A stretch of 64,000 nt of DNA. It comes from Parabacteroides sp. Lineage in GTDB: Bacteria; Bacteroidota; Bacteroidia; Bacteroidales; Tannerellaceae. The notes under the pieces were generated by a model. The model searched no databases. It saw only the letters and a list, made by a program, of their open reading frames with translations, and was not told the origin of the DNA. How positions within the stretch are numbered: the first letter of the stretch is position 1; each line of letters starts with the position of its first letter. Below are positions 53,404-63,084 of this stretch, piece by piece. The DNA lies in the NCBI GenBank assembly GCA_017937385.1, contig JAGBDR010000009.1, forward strand, positions 43,721 through 107,720, given 5' to 3'. The position numbers and the translations under genes were made by a program.

Positions 53404-54738
53404 ATATCGGGTTTCTTTCCCGCGCACTCCATCATTCACCTGTCCATTGTCATAGGCCAGTTGACCGTTGACGAATGTTTTCCAGACGGCATGATGGAAT
53501 GTATAGCCCTCAAAGGGAGACCAGCCACATTTATATAGTATATTCTCTTTCGCCACTGTCCAGGTTTCTTTCGGATCGACCAGGACCAGATCGGCATAAT
53601 AGCCCGGACGGATATAGCCACGGCGATCTATACGGAAAAGCTCGGCCGGCATGTGCGCCATCTTCTCCACCACTTTCTCGTAAGTGAAACGACCTTCCAT
53701 CGCCAACTCCAGCATGATGATAAGCGAATGTTGGATCAGCGGACCTCCGGAAGCGGCTTTCAGGCAGCTGCCCTCTTTCTCGGAAAGAAGATGCGGGGCA
53801 TGGTCGGTCGCCACAATATCGATCGTGTTGTTGTTTACGGCTTCGCGCAGCGCCGTACGGTCCGCCAGCGTCTTGATCGACGGGTTCCATTTGATACGGT
53901 TGCCGAACTGTTCATAATCGCCATCATGGAACCAGAGATGATGCACACATACCTCACCCGTGATCTTCTTTTCGCTGAGCGGACATTGATTGCTCAACAG
54001 AGAAAGTTCTTTTGCCGTCGAAAGATGCAGGATATGCAGACGGGAACCGAGACGGTCAGCCAGTTCGACCGCTTCGGACGAGGAGGCATAACAGGCTTCC
54101 TCACTACGGATCTTGCTATGGAAAGAGATATCCAGATCCTCACCATACAACCCCGTATAATGAGCGATGTTCCGTTTGATGACCTCTTCCTTTTCGGCAT
54201 GGATAGCGATAAGCATCCCGGCTTCACTGAAAATACGTTCCAGGCTTTCTTTCTTATCGACCAACATATTACCGGTAGATGAGCCGAGGAAAAGTTTCAG
54301 CCCCGGCACACGGCTTCGGTCCAGTTTACGGATTTCATCCATATTCTCGTTCGTCCCGCCAAAAAAGAAAGAATAGTTGGCAACCGACGTTTCCGCTGCC
54401 CGCTGCCATTTCCATTCCAGATCGGCAAGGGTCGTTGTCTGAGGCTTCGTATTCGGCATATCCATGAAAGTGGTGACTCCGCCGGCAACGGCAGCCCGGC
54501 TTTCGCTGGCGATATCGCCCTTATGCGTCAGCCCCGGTTCGCGAAAATGTACCTGGTCATCAATAACACCCGGAAGCAGAAACTTTCCGGTCGCATCTAT
54601 CACGGTCGCATCATCTGCCGAGGCAGGAACCGCCCCTTCATATACGGCGGCAATCTTATCCCCCTCGATCAGTACTGAGCCGGTGAAAGTGCGGCCTTCG
54701 TTGATGATGGAGGCGTTTTTTATCCATGTTCTATTCAT
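53398..54738 (-). CDS. pyrC: dihydroorotase
   Basis: The third step of pyrimidine synthesis: cyclisation of carbamoyl-aspartate. A 446-residue amidohydrolase with [13 protein letters not shown] (Lys that can be carbamylated), metal His in [10 protein letters not shown] and [10 protein letters not shown], and catalytic Asp in VATDHAPHL. The first metal motif reads [10 protein letters not shown], with Gln where most enzymes have the first His of HxH. The -7 box at 54760-54767 lies 22 bases before the ATG. Confidence 0.9.
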   Translation of the reverse strand: MNRTWIKNASIINEGRTFTGSVLIEGDKIAAVYEGAVPASADDATVIDATGKFLLPGVIDDQVHFREPGLTHKGDIASESRAAVAGGVTTFMDMPNTKPQTTTLADLEWKWQRAAETSVANYSFFFGGTNENMDEIRKLDRSRVPGLKLFLGSSTGNMLVDKKESLERIFSEAGMLIAIHAEKEEVIKRNIAHYTGLYGEDLDISFHSKIRSEEACYASSSEAVELADRLGSRLHILHLSTAKELSLLSNQCPLSEKKITGEVCVHHLWFHDGDYEQFGNRIKWNPSIKTLADRTALREAVNNNTIDIVATDHAPHLLSEKEGSCLKAASGGPLIQHSLIIMLELAMEGRFTYEKVVEKMAHMPAELFRIDRRGYIRPGYYADLVLVDPKETWTVAKENILYKCGWSPFEGYTFHHAVWKTFVNGQLAYDNGQVNDGVRGKETRYN

Positions 54739-54759
54739 ATCGCTTTATTTTAGTTGTGA

Positions 54760-54767
54760 CAAAAGTA
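54760..54767 (-). promoter_or_regulatory. -7 box TACTTTTG for pyrC
   Basis: An exact TAnnTTTG match on the minus strand, about 22 bases before the ATG. Confidence 0.6.
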
Positions 54768-54853
54768 CGAAAATCTCCCATTTCTTACTCCGTGGTCCCC
54801 TGTTCTTTCCGTTCGTCCCCATCTTTCCAGTAGCCAATCGCCATAAAAAAAGA

Positions 54854-54893
54854 AATGCATGGTCATGAAATGAAAATTCCATGACCATGCATT
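54854..54893. terminator. terminator after the class A PBP gene
   Basis: AATGCATGGTCATG (54854-54867) pairs with CATGACCATGCATT (54880-54893), a perfect 14-bp stem; T-runs follow on the minus strand. Confidence 0.8.
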
Positions 54894-54928
54894 CTTATAT
54901 CGAATATATCGAAAAGCAAAACCGCTCT

Positions 54929-57274
54929 TTATTCAAACATCTTATCGATTCCCTCCACATCCGTCGGAGTCTGTTTCCGTTCCTCTTCAGAGGTCATCTT
55001 ACAGGGGTTCTGATATTGTTCGGGGATCTCAAAATCTTCTTCCTGCGAATACCCCAATGTTTTATCGGCATAAACCTTCTGCATATAAAGCCCATAGATC
55101 GGCAGAGCCATACTGGCTCCCTGTCCCTCCGACATCCGGTCGAAGTGGATGGAACGGTCTTCACCACCGACCCAGACACCGGACACCAAGCTCGGCGTAA
55201 AGCCCATGAACCAACCATCGGAGTTATTTTGGGTCGTACCGGTCTTTCCGCCCATCGGCGCTTTGATGCCATAACGGAAACGGACACGGCTACCGGTACC
55301 GCCGTCTATCACGTTTTTCAGCATGTGAAGCATTTTATAGGAAGCATCTTCCGTCAACACCTCGCTCATTTGAGGGTTGAAATTGACAATCGTATTTCCG
55401 GACATATCCTCTATGCGGGTTACATACAGCGGTTCGACCCGTATTCCCTTGTTGGCGAAAGTCGTATAGGCACTTACCATTTCGCCCACCGACACATCCG
55501 GAGTACCCAGGCAGATCGAAATGACCGGATCCATCTCGTTCTTCAAGCCGAACGAATGGAGCAGACGAACAAATGTATAAGGAGACAACTGCCCCATCAG
55601 CCAAGCCGTCACCCAGTTGTCCGAATTTTGCAATCCCCATTGTACGGAAACCATCTCGCCAACAAGTTTCTTATTGGCATTACGGGGTTCCCAAAGCTTG
55701 CCGTTCTCATCGGTCAGCCGTTGTTGCACATGCAACATTTCATCGCAAGGACTGATCCCTTCGATCATCGCCAGCGAATAAAGGAAAGGTTTGATAGTCG
55801 AACCGATCTGACGACGTCCGCCATTTACCATATCGTACTGAAAGTTATTATAATCGATGCCTCCCACATACGCCTTTACATGGCCGGTACGCGGATCCAT
55901 CGACATAAATCCGGTACGCAGGAAACTCTTATGATAACGAATCGAATCCATGGGCGACATGATCGTATCGATCGCCCCGTTCCAACTGAACACACGCATT
56001 TCGACTGGTTTGTTGAAAGCCGCCTTTATCTCTTTCTCGCTTGCCCCGCCTTTCTTCATCGCGCGATAACGATCGGTCTGGTGCATGGCCCGCATAAAAA
56101 TCGTATCCACTTCACCCTGCCGCAAATCACGTGAGAACGGAGCATAGCTCTTGCCTTTTTTCTCTTTGAAAAAGGCCGATTGCAAATACCCTCCGATATG
56201 CTCACGGACAGCATCTTCGGCATATCTCTGCATACGGGAATCGATCGTCGTATAGATTTTCAATCCATCCGTATACAAATTATAGAACTCTCCATCCGGT
56301 TTCTTGTTCTTGTTACACCAACCATACATCGGGTTTGTTTCCCACGCAAGCGAATCTTCCTTAAACTGCTGCATCTGCCATCCTCTGTAATTTTTGCGTT
56401 CTGGCTTTTTGGCAGTCAAAGTCAAACGTAAGAATTCACGGAAATAGGGAGCCAGACCATCTTTATGGTCCATGCGGCTGAAATGTACGGCAAGAGGTAA
56501 TTTTTTCAGGGAGTCACACTCGGCCGGCGTGATGAAACCGGCTTTCTGCATTTGTTCCAGAACCGTGTTCCGACGTCCGCGCGTCCGGTCATTGTGGCGC
56601 ACAGGATTAAAATAAGAAGGATTCTTACACATCCCGACCAGCGTAGCGGCTTCCTCGATCTTCAATGTCTTGGGAGTTTTCCCGAAATAAACACGGGCAG
56701 CCGATTGTATGCCGACCGCATTATAAAGGAAGTCGAACTTGTTCAGATACATATTGATAATCTCTTCCTTCGTATAAAAACGTTCCAACTGTACCGCAAT
56801 CACCCATTCGATCGGTTTCTGGAACAAACGCTCCATCACATTGTCCGCACTCGGCGAGAAAAGCTGTTTGGCCAATTGCTGCGTAATGGTACTGCCGCCA
56901 CCGCCGCTTTTCTGCATCAGAATCCCACGTTTCACAACCGCACGAAACAACCCTTGCGCATCAATACCGCTATGCTCGGCAAAACGGACGTCCTCAGTTG
57001 CAATCAAAGCTTTCACCAAATCAGGCGAAAGGTCGTTATAGTTGACGAATATACGGTTATCCTGACTATGGGCATAAGTTGCAAGCGTCTTCCCATCGGA
57101 AGAGATTACCTGTGAAGCATATTTATCAATCGGATTTTCAAGCTGTTCGACCGGCGGCATATAACCGATCGAACCATTGGCGATTGCCGAAAACAATAAA
57201 ACAACAGCGCCTACTGCCACGGCAAACAGCACCCAGAATGAGATTATAATACCTTTTGTTATCTTTGAAGCCAC
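54929..57274 (-). CDS. mrcA: class A penicillin-binding protein (PBP1A-like)
   Basis: A bifunctional peptidoglycan synthase in the inner membrane. It has 781 residues with an N-terminal helix (GIIISFWVLFAVAVGAVVLLF). The transglycosylase motifs are ATEDVRFAEHSGID and GGSTITQQLAKQLFSP; the transpeptidase motifs are IGSTIKPFLY (SxxK), SDN in LQNSDNWVT and GKTGTTQNNSDGW. It is the second class A PBP in the window, after the PBP1C-like protein at 13029. Confidence 0.93.
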   Translation of the reverse strand: MASKITKGIIISFWVLFAVAVGAVVLLFSAIANGSIGYMPPVEQLENPIDKYASQVISSDGKTLATYAHSQDNRIFVNYNDLSPDLVKALIATEDVRFAEHSGIDAQGLFRAVVKRGILMQKSGGGGSTITQQLAKQLFSPSADNVMERLFQKPIEWVIAVQLERFYTKEEIINMYLNKFDFLYNAVGIQSAARVYFGKTPKTLKIEEAATLVGMCKNPSYFNPVRHNDRTRGRRNTVLEQMQKAGFITPAECDSLKKLPLAVHFSRMDHKDGLAPYFREFLRLTLTAKKPERKNYRGWQMQQFKEDSLAWETNPMYGWCNKNKKPDGEFYNLYTDGLKIYTTIDSRMQRYAEDAVREHIGGYLQSAFFKEKKGKSYAPFSRDLRQGEVDTIFMRAMHQTDRYRAMKKGGASEKEIKAAFNKPVEMRVFSWNGAIDTIMSPMDSIRYHKSFLRTGFMSMDPRTGHVKAYVGGIDYNNFQYDMVNGGRRQIGSTIKPFLYSLAMIEGISPCDEMLHVQQRLTDENGKLWEPRNANKKLVGEMVSVQWGLQNSDNWVTAWLMGQLSPYTFVRLLHSFGLKNEMDPVISICLGTPDVSVGEMVSAYTTFANKGIRVEPLYVTRIEDMSGNTIVNFNPQMSEVLTEDASYKMLHMLKNVIDGGTGSRVRFRYGIKAPMGGKTGTTQNNSDGWFMGFTPSLVSGVWVGGEDRSIHFDRMSEGQGASMALPIYGLYMQKVYADKTLGYSQEEDFEIPEQYQNPCKMTSEEERKQTPTDVEGIDKMFE

Positions 57275-57300
57275 TTTTTCTATCTTTCTTGTTTTGGGCG

Positions 57301-57308
57301 CAAAGGTA
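57301..57308 (-). promoter_or_regulatory. -7 box TACCTTTG for the PBP1A-like gene
   Basis: An exact match on the minus strand, 27 bases before the ATG. Confidence 0.6.
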
Positions 57309-57353
57309 ATAATTTATAAGACACACCTTCACCCCTGTATCAAGCAATTTATG

Positions 57354-58400
57354 TTAAACCAGATACTTCGCCAACAAATAGCCGCCGCCCAACAACCAAA
57401 CATACAATACCGCCGCCAAGATAAAAGGCTTTGCTCCGGCTTTCTTGAACTTCTCGATACTGGTTTCCGTACCCAATGCCGTCATTGCCATCGTCAACAT
57501 GAATGTATCGATCTGATTGATCCCGTCCACAACCGTGTGAGGCAATAAGTCAAAGGAATTGAAACCGATCACGGCCAGGAAACCGAAGGCGAACCAGGGA
57601 ATCGTGATCTTACCCCGCTTTGCAGTAGCGGAAGCCGTTTCCTTTGCACCGCCGGATACAACTTTGACGGCAGTACGAGCCAAAGCGAAACTCATAATCA
57701 CCAGGACGGGCGCCAACATCATAACACGAATCATTTTCACGATAATGGCCGTGTCCGAGATTTCTTTCCCCATCGCATTACCGGCTCCTACGACATGCGC
57801 TACTTCATGCAAGGTCGATCCGGTATAAAGCCCCACCTGCTCAGGTGTCAGATCCAATATACCGGCACGGTACAGGGCCGGATAAATAAACATCGACAAC
57901 GTTCCGAAAATGACGACCGTCGAAACGGCAACCGCTGTTTTATGCGGTTCACTTTTCACAACCGGTTCAGCCCCCAATACGGCGGCCGCTCCACAGATCG
58001 CACTACCGGTTGATGTCAGCAATGCAAGATCTCTATCCATTTTCAGCAAACGCCCGACAAGCAAACCGATGAATATAGTAGCCGCCACTATAATCGCATC
58101 AATCCATATAGCCGGAAGTCCGATCTCGATCACACTTTGGAACGTCAGTCTGAAGCCATACAATACGATACCGGCACGCAACACCTGCTTCGTACAAAAC
58201 AAAATACCGGGCACCCATGTCTCAGGCAAATGGTTACGCAAACTATTCGCATACACCATACCCAACAAGATACCGACAATCAGCGGACTGAAAGATAGAT
58301 TTTTGACAAAAGGGAACTCTGCGATGTAGAACGCAGAACAAGAGAAAAGGGCGATCAACAGAATGCCATGAAGTACGTTACTCCTTTTTTCGCTAAACAT
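57354..58400 (-). CDS. YeiH/UPF0324 family membrane protein
   Basis: A 348-residue protein with about ten helices of the YeiH (putative sulfate exporter) family. Family stretches are LSFSPLIVGILLGMVYANSL, LRAGIVLYGFRLTFQ, TSTGSAICGAAAVLGAEPVV and GLYTGSTLHEVAHVVGAGNA. The real substrate is not established. ATG 58400 is chosen over an in-frame TTG at 58406. It starts 28 bases after the arabinofuranosidase gene, probably in one transcript though functionally unrelated. Confidence 0.88.
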   Translation of the reverse strand: MFSEKRSNVLHGILLIALFSCSAFYIAEFPFVKNLSFSPLIVGILLGMVYANSLRNHLPETWVPGILFCTKQVLRAGIVLYGFRLTFQSVIEIGLPAIWIDAIIVAATIFIGLLVGRLLKMDRDLALLTSTGSAICGAAAVLGAEPVVKSEPHKTAVAVSTVVIFGTLSMFIYPALYRAGILDLTPEQVGLYTGSTLHEVAHVVGAGNAMGKEISDTAIIVKMIRVMMLAPVLVIMSFALARTAVKVVSGGAKETASATAKRGKITIPWFAFGFLAVIGFNSFDLLPHTVVDGINQIDTFMLTMAMTALGTETSIEKFKKAGAKPFILAAVLYVWLLGGGYLLAKYLV

Positions 58401-58428
58401 ATTCAATCAAATTTAAAATACCACATCT

Positions 58429-60381
58429 TCACAACTTGATCCGATAGACAGAGAAACTAAGAGGCCTCAAAATCACTTCGGCTTGCGGAGCCTCCATCTC
58501 GATCTCGGAAACGATCGGAACTACCACCGAAGGATTGTCCAAAGTATTCTTGGCTTCCAGATCGGAAGCATGGAGCAACGTAAGCGTTCCTTTATGCTTG
58601 CCGGTCGAAAGACCGTTCATGTTCAGCTTGATCCGTTTGTTTCGAATTCCGGTATTGGCAACTTTGACGATCAGCTCGTTCGAATGCTTGTCGATCGCCG
58701 CGGTAGCATACAAATCCTGCTGGCCGGTGACCGGTTCGCCCTGCATAGTCAGCGGAATAACATTCGTTCCGGCATTATGGCCATATAGTTGCTGCACATA
58801 ATAGTTCGGCGTCTTGACCAACGAAAGATTGTCAAACCAGATCAGGTCCGGGCGCCACTGCCAAGCATCCACATGAGCGAAAAGCGGGGCATACGTACAT
58901 AAATGAACCACATCCGCATTCCGTTCGAAACCGGTCATAAAAGCGGCTTCACACAAGGCGGTCAGGAAACTGTTCTCCCGATTGCCCGGATGGCAGGCAT
59001 ATTCGCCGGCAAACACTTTCGGTCCTTGGCGGTCATACGAATCATAGCGTTTGGCTCCGTTCAAGAACCATTCGGGAGACCGGTAGAAATGTTCGTCTAC
59101 CAAATCCACTTGCAGGCGTTTCATTTCCGGCCAAAGATAATCGAAATCCTCTCCTTCCGATTGCGGTCCGGAACTACCGATGATCTGTATCTCCGGATAC
59201 CGGGCACGGATCGCTTTGACAAACGGTTCGAGACGTTCGGGATAAAGCGGTCCCCACTGTTCGTTTCCGATGGCAATGAACTTCAAGTTAAAAGGAGCCG
59301 GATGTCCCATATCGGCACGTATCTTTCCCCACTTGCTGGTCACCGGACCGTTGGCAAACTCAATCAAGTCGAGAGCGTCATCGATATAAGGTTGCAGCTT
59401 GTCTACCGGACAATTCTCATTCGGATCTTCGTTTTCATACTGGCAAGAAAGGCCGCAGTTCAGCACGGGAAGCGGCTCCGCACCGATATCTTCGCTCAAC
59501 TGGAAATATTCGAAAAATCCCAAGCCATAGGATTGGTAATAATCCGGAAACTTCTTATTCGAGAACGTATAATTCCAACGATTGATATTGATCGGACGAT
59601 TCTCGACCGGCCCGATCGTGTTTTTCCACTGATAACGGGTAGCCTTGTTCGTTCCCTCCACAATACAACCGCCAGGGAAACGGAATACACCCGGTTTCAG
59701 CTCTTTCAATGCCTGTGCCAAGTCGGCACGCATACCATTCGGACGGTTGTTGAAAGTTTTTTGCGGAAACAATGAAATGTGTTCAAGATCGACAGTCCCT
59801 TTCGTCTCCATCGTTATACGCAAGCGGGATCGGGCCTCCGTCGCTCCCGGCGTCAGGACAACCGTATATTTCTTCCACTCCTTGCCACTCACTTCGATTT
59901 CTTTTTGCTCAAACAAATCGTTCCGGCTGTTCACCAAGTTTATACGTAGCTTGATCGGCATAGCGGACTGGGTACGGGCATATAAAGAAAGGTCGTACTT
60001 CTCCCCTTTCCGGACACCGATACCCTTGAAGCCTTCATTGTCGAGACCAGTTCCAGTCAGCTCTTTTTCATAAGAAAGACGGACATAATGCGGATTACGG
60101 TCGAAACAAGGATTCTTGGTCTGCACACTGACATTCCCAAAAGGCGTCCAGCCTCCGAAAGGATTTTCAAACTCAAAAGAACGGTTCTTGATCAATTCGG
60201 CATACAGACCGCCGTCGGCCCCGAAATTGATATCTTCAAAAAAAATCCCGTACATGGTCGACTGGATAGGTGCACCGGTTTTCTGTACATCTATCTTAAA
60301 TTCGGTACTTTGTGCCATTACATTAACAACGCCCAGACTAAGCAGACACAGGCAAATGGCTTTTTTCATACTTTTCATCAT
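58429..60381 (-). CDS. alpha-L-arabinofuranosidase, GH51
   Basis: It removes arabinofuranose side groups from plant polysaccharides or arabino-oligosaccharides. The 650-residue protein has a signal peptide (ICLCLLSLGVVNVMA), the N-terminal GIFFEDINFGADGGLYAELI block and a jelly-roll section around residues 90-190. A TIM barrel with FIAIGNEQWG (acid/base Glu) and LVDEHFYRSPEWF, and a C-terminal beta domain, complete it. No SusC/D pair is adjacent, so it is not part of an obvious utilisation locus. Confidence 0.92.
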   Translation of the reverse strand: MMKSMKKAICLCLLSLGVVNVMAQSTEFKIDVQKTGAPIQSTMYGIFFEDINFGADGGLYAELIKNRSFEFENPFGGWTPFGNVSVQTKNPCFDRNPHYVRLSYEKELTGTGLDNEGFKGIGVRKGEKYDLSLYARTQSAMPIKLRINLVNSRNDLFEQKEIEVSGKEWKKYTVVLTPGATEARSRLRITMETKGTVDLEHISLFPQKTFNNRPNGMRADLAQALKELKPGVFRFPGGCIVEGTNKATRYQWKNTIGPVENRPININRWNYTFSNKKFPDYYQSYGLGFFEYFQLSEDIGAEPLPVLNCGLSCQYENEDPNENCPVDKLQPYIDDALDLIEFANGPVTSKWGKIRADMGHPAPFNLKFIAIGNEQWGPLYPERLEPFVKAIRARYPEIQIIGSSGPQSEGEDFDYLWPEMKRLQVDLVDEHFYRSPEWFLNGAKRYDSYDRQGPKVFAGEYACHPGNRENSFLTALCEAAFMTGFERNADVVHLCTYAPLFAHVDAWQWRPDLIWFDNLSLVKTPNYYVQQLYGHNAGTNVIPLTMQGEPVTGQQDLYATAAIDKHSNELIVKVANTGIRNKRIKLNMNGLSTGKHKGTLTLLHASDLEAKNTLDNPSVVVPIVSEIEMEAPQAEVILRPLSFSVYRIKL

Positions 60382-60421
60382 CGGTATGTGTTTTTCAGTG
60401 AATAAAAAGATTATTTAGTTG

Positions 60422-60429
60422 CAAATATA
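60422..60429 (-). promoter_or_regulatory. -7 box TATATTTG for the GH51 gene
   Basis: An exact TAnnTTTG match on the minus strand, about 41 bases before the ATG. Confidence 0.55.
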
Positions 60430-60570
60430 CACTAATAATTCCGATTGAAAGGGGAGAAATCGCCCATTTTAGCAAACAAAAAGCCGTTTTATGCTATAAA
60501 ACATCTTTAAAGTAGTACATGAATACAAAGAAGAGAGTAATTTTACACACAATTTTGAAACTATATTTAC

Positions 60571-61650
60571 ATGAAGAACGAAAGTACACTGTCTGGCTTG
60601 ACTGTTGCGAACTTCAGCAAGCAAATAGACGGCAAAGAAACGATGCTATGTATCCTTACAAATAACAAAGGTGCAGAACTTACCATTACCAACTACGGTG
60701 CAAAGATTGTATCGCTTATGGTACCGGATCGGTCCGGGAAGTTAACCGATGTAGTGACAGGACACAATTCCATAGATGAATACCTGGTTTCCGAAGAGCC
60801 CTATTTCGGGGCGATATGCGGGCGATATGCCAACCGTATCGCAGGCGGGAAATTCACGTTGGATGGTGTTGTGTATGACAAGCTGGCTCTCAATAACGGG
60901 CCGAACAGCTTGCATGGCGGTTTGAAAGGATTCAATTTCATGGTGTGGGACCTGAACAAAATCGACAACCAGACGGTCGAGTTGAAATACACGTCTGCCG
61001 ACGGTGAAGAAGGTTTCCCCGGAAAGCTGGATACGACCGTCACATACCACCTGTCCGACGACAACGAAGTTGTCATCTCGTATCATGCGGTAACAGACAA
61101 ACCGACCATCCTGAACTTGACCAACCACTCCTACTTCAACCTCTCCGGACAGGGCGATCCTTCCGTATATGATCACAAACTGACCATCAATGCGGATTAT
61201 TATCTGCCGACCGATAATACCTCCATTCCTTACGGTCCGAAAGAAAAAGTGGAAGGGACTCCGATGGACTTCCGTACTCCGCATGAAGTGGGCGAACGTA
61301 TCGATGAAGATTTCGAAGCGTTGAATTTCGGAAAAGGATACGACCATACCTATATATTAAATAAGAAAGAGGAAAACGAACTGTCGCTCTGTGCCCGTTG
61401 CGTATCGCCCAAAACCGGCATCGTAATGGAATGCTACACGACACAGCCGGGCGTACAATTATACACAGGGAACTGGATGACGGGCAATTTCGTCGGCAAG
61501 AACGGACAACGCTATCCGGCACGCGCCGCTCTTTGTCTGGAAACACAGCACTATCCCGACAGTCCCAACAAACCGGAATATCCGTCGACCGTTCTGCGTC
61601 CGGGCGAAGTGTTCCAAAGCAAGACGATCTATAAATTCTCGGTCGAGTAA
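60571..61650 (+). CDS. galM: aldose 1-epimerase (galactose mutarotase)
   Basis: It converts beta- to alpha-galactose, feeding galactokinase. A 359-residue beta-sandwich with NYGAKIVSLMVPDRSGKLTD, the substrate-binding FGAICGRYANRIAGGKF, NGPNSLHGG, the catalytic His in LNLTNHSYFNLSG and the C-terminal Glu in ALCLETQHYPDSPN. It leads the galM-transporter-galK operon. Confidence 0.95.
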   Translation: MKNESTLSGLTVANFSKQIDGKETMLCILTNNKGAELTITNYGAKIVSLMVPDRSGKLTDVVTGHNSIDEYLVSEEPYFGAICGRYANRIAGGKFTLDGVVYDKLALNNGPNSLHGGLKGFNFMVWDLNKIDNQTVELKYTSADGEEGFPGKLDTTVTYHLSDDNEVVISYHAVTDKPTILNLTNHSYFNLSGQGDPSVYDHKLTINADYYLPTDNTSIPYGPKEKVEGTPMDFRTPHEVGERIDEDFEALNFGKGYDHTYILNKKEENELSLCARCVSPKTGIVMECYTTQPGVQLYTGNWMTGNFVGKNGQRYPARAALCLETQHYPDSPNKPEYPSTVLRPGEVFQSKTIYKFSVE

Positions 61651-61703
61651 TCAATAACGATAACAATAACAAATTAATAATTACAATCTAAAAAAATTCA
61701 AAC

Positions 61704-62990
61704 ATGTCACAGCAAAACAAACAAAACTACATGCTGCCCATTATCATTATGGTGTTCTTGTTCGGTATGATCTCATTTGTCACCAACTTGGCGGCACCCA
61801 TGGGCAAAATTTTAACAACTCAGTTCAACGTTTCCCCGGCAATGGGGCTTTTGGGTAACTTGGCAAACTTCATTGCGTATGCCGTAATGGGTATTCCCGG
61901 CGGTATCATGCTTGAAAAATTCGGTTTCAAGAAAACAGCCTTGACAGCGATCGTAATCGGTCTGGTCGGTGTGTTCATCCAGTACTTGTCCGGCGGACAG
62001 CAGAGCTTCCTGATCTATCTGGTCGGAGCTTTCGTTTCCGGTTTCTCCATGTGTCTGCTCAACATGGTGGTCAACCCGATGTTGAACACACTCGGTGGTG
62101 GTGGCAACAAAGGTAACCAGCTGATCCAGATCGGAGGTTCATTCAACTCCGTAATGGGAACATTGACTCCGATGTTGGTCGGTGTATTGGTCGGTGAAAT
62201 CACGAAGCAGACCAGTATCGCAGACGTTTATCCGGTTCTCTTCATCGCGATGGGCGTATTTGCATTCGCATTCGTTGTCCTGTTCTTCTCCCAGTTGCCC
62301 GAACCGCACTCTGAAAAGGCAAAGGAACCGCTGTCTACACTTATGTCTGGCGCTCTGAAATTCCGCCACTTCGTTTTAGGTGCAATCGCTATCTTCGTTT
62401 ATGTAGGCGTCGAAGTCGGTACACCGGGTGTATTGGATATGTGGTTGGTAAAAGAAATCGGTATCGCCCCGACAATCGCCGGTTTCGTATGCGGTACTTA
62501 CTGGTTCTTGATGTTGATCGGCCGTCTGGTTGGAGCATCCATCGGTAGCAAAGTTTCAAGCCGTGTCATGTTGATGGTGACTTCGGCCGTAGGTCTTGTA
62601 TTGGTAGGTCTTGCCATGATTTTGCCGGTCAGCACACAAGTCAGCGTCCCGGTATTGCAGACTGATGCAGTCGGAGCTTTAGGATTCGGCCTGGCAGAAG
62701 TGCCTATCAACGCTCTTTTGCTGTTGCTCGTCGGATTGTGTACATCCATCATGTGGGGTGGAATCTTCAACCTGGCTGTTGAAGGATTGGGTAAATATCT
62801 GGCAGCAGCATCCGGAATCTTCATGGTGCTGGTTTGCGGTGGCGGTATTCTGCCTTGGATCCAGGGTCTGATCGTTGACATCGCAGGCTATCAATTCTCT
62901 TACATCGTCATCTTGCTGGCATTGGCTTACCTGCTGTATTATGCTTTAATCGGCAGCAAGAACGTAAACAAAGATATTCCCGTAGAATAA
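61704..62990 (+). CDS. MFS sugar transporter (likely galactose/glucose)
   Basis: A 428-residue, 12-helix major facilitator protein of the fucose/glucose-galactose permease type (start YMLPIIIMVFLFGMISFVTN; GYQFSYIVILLALAYLLYYA at the end). Flanked by galM and galK, galactose import is the natural role; specificity is inferred from position. It lies 53 bases after galM. Confidence 0.88.
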   Translation: MSQQNKQNYMLPIIIMVFLFGMISFVTNLAAPMGKILTTQFNVSPAMGLLGNLANFIAYAVMGIPGGIMLEKFGFKKTALTAIVIGLVGVFIQYLSGGQQSFLIYLVGAFVSGFSMCLLNMVVNPMLNTLGGGGNKGNQLIQIGGSFNSVMGTLTPMLVGVLVGEITKQTSIADVYPVLFIAMGVFAFAFVVLFFSQLPEPHSEKAKEPLSTLMSGALKFRHFVLGAIAIFVYVGVEVGTPGVLDMWLVKEIGIAPTIAGFVCGTYWFLMLIGRLVGASIGSKVSSRVMLMVTSAVGLVLVGLAMILPVSTQVSVPVLQTDAVGALGFGLAEVPINALLLLLVGLCTSIMWGGIFNLAVEGLGKYLAAASGIFMVLVCGGGILPWIQGLIVDIAGYQFSYIVILLALAYLLYYALIGSKNVNKDIPVE

Positions 62991-63008
62991 AAGAAGTATA
63001 ACAAGAAG

Positions 63009-63052
63009 AAGGTGTATCAAAATCATGGCACAAATGAATTTTGATACACCTT
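63009..63052 (+). terminator. 15-bp hairpin between transporter and galK
   Basis: AAGGTGTATCAAAAT (63009-63023) pairs perfectly with ATTTTGATACACCTT (63038-63052). No long T-run follows, so it may reduce rather than stop read-through. Confidence 0.6.
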
Positions 63053-63084
63053 CATTTCATAACCTAATTAAAAACAAATCTATC

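Noticed and set aside
54881-56134. 417-codon plus-strand frame opposite the PBP1A-like gene
   Set aside because: Antisense shadow; His/Arg/Thr-rich without domain, while the minus strand has all PBP motifs.
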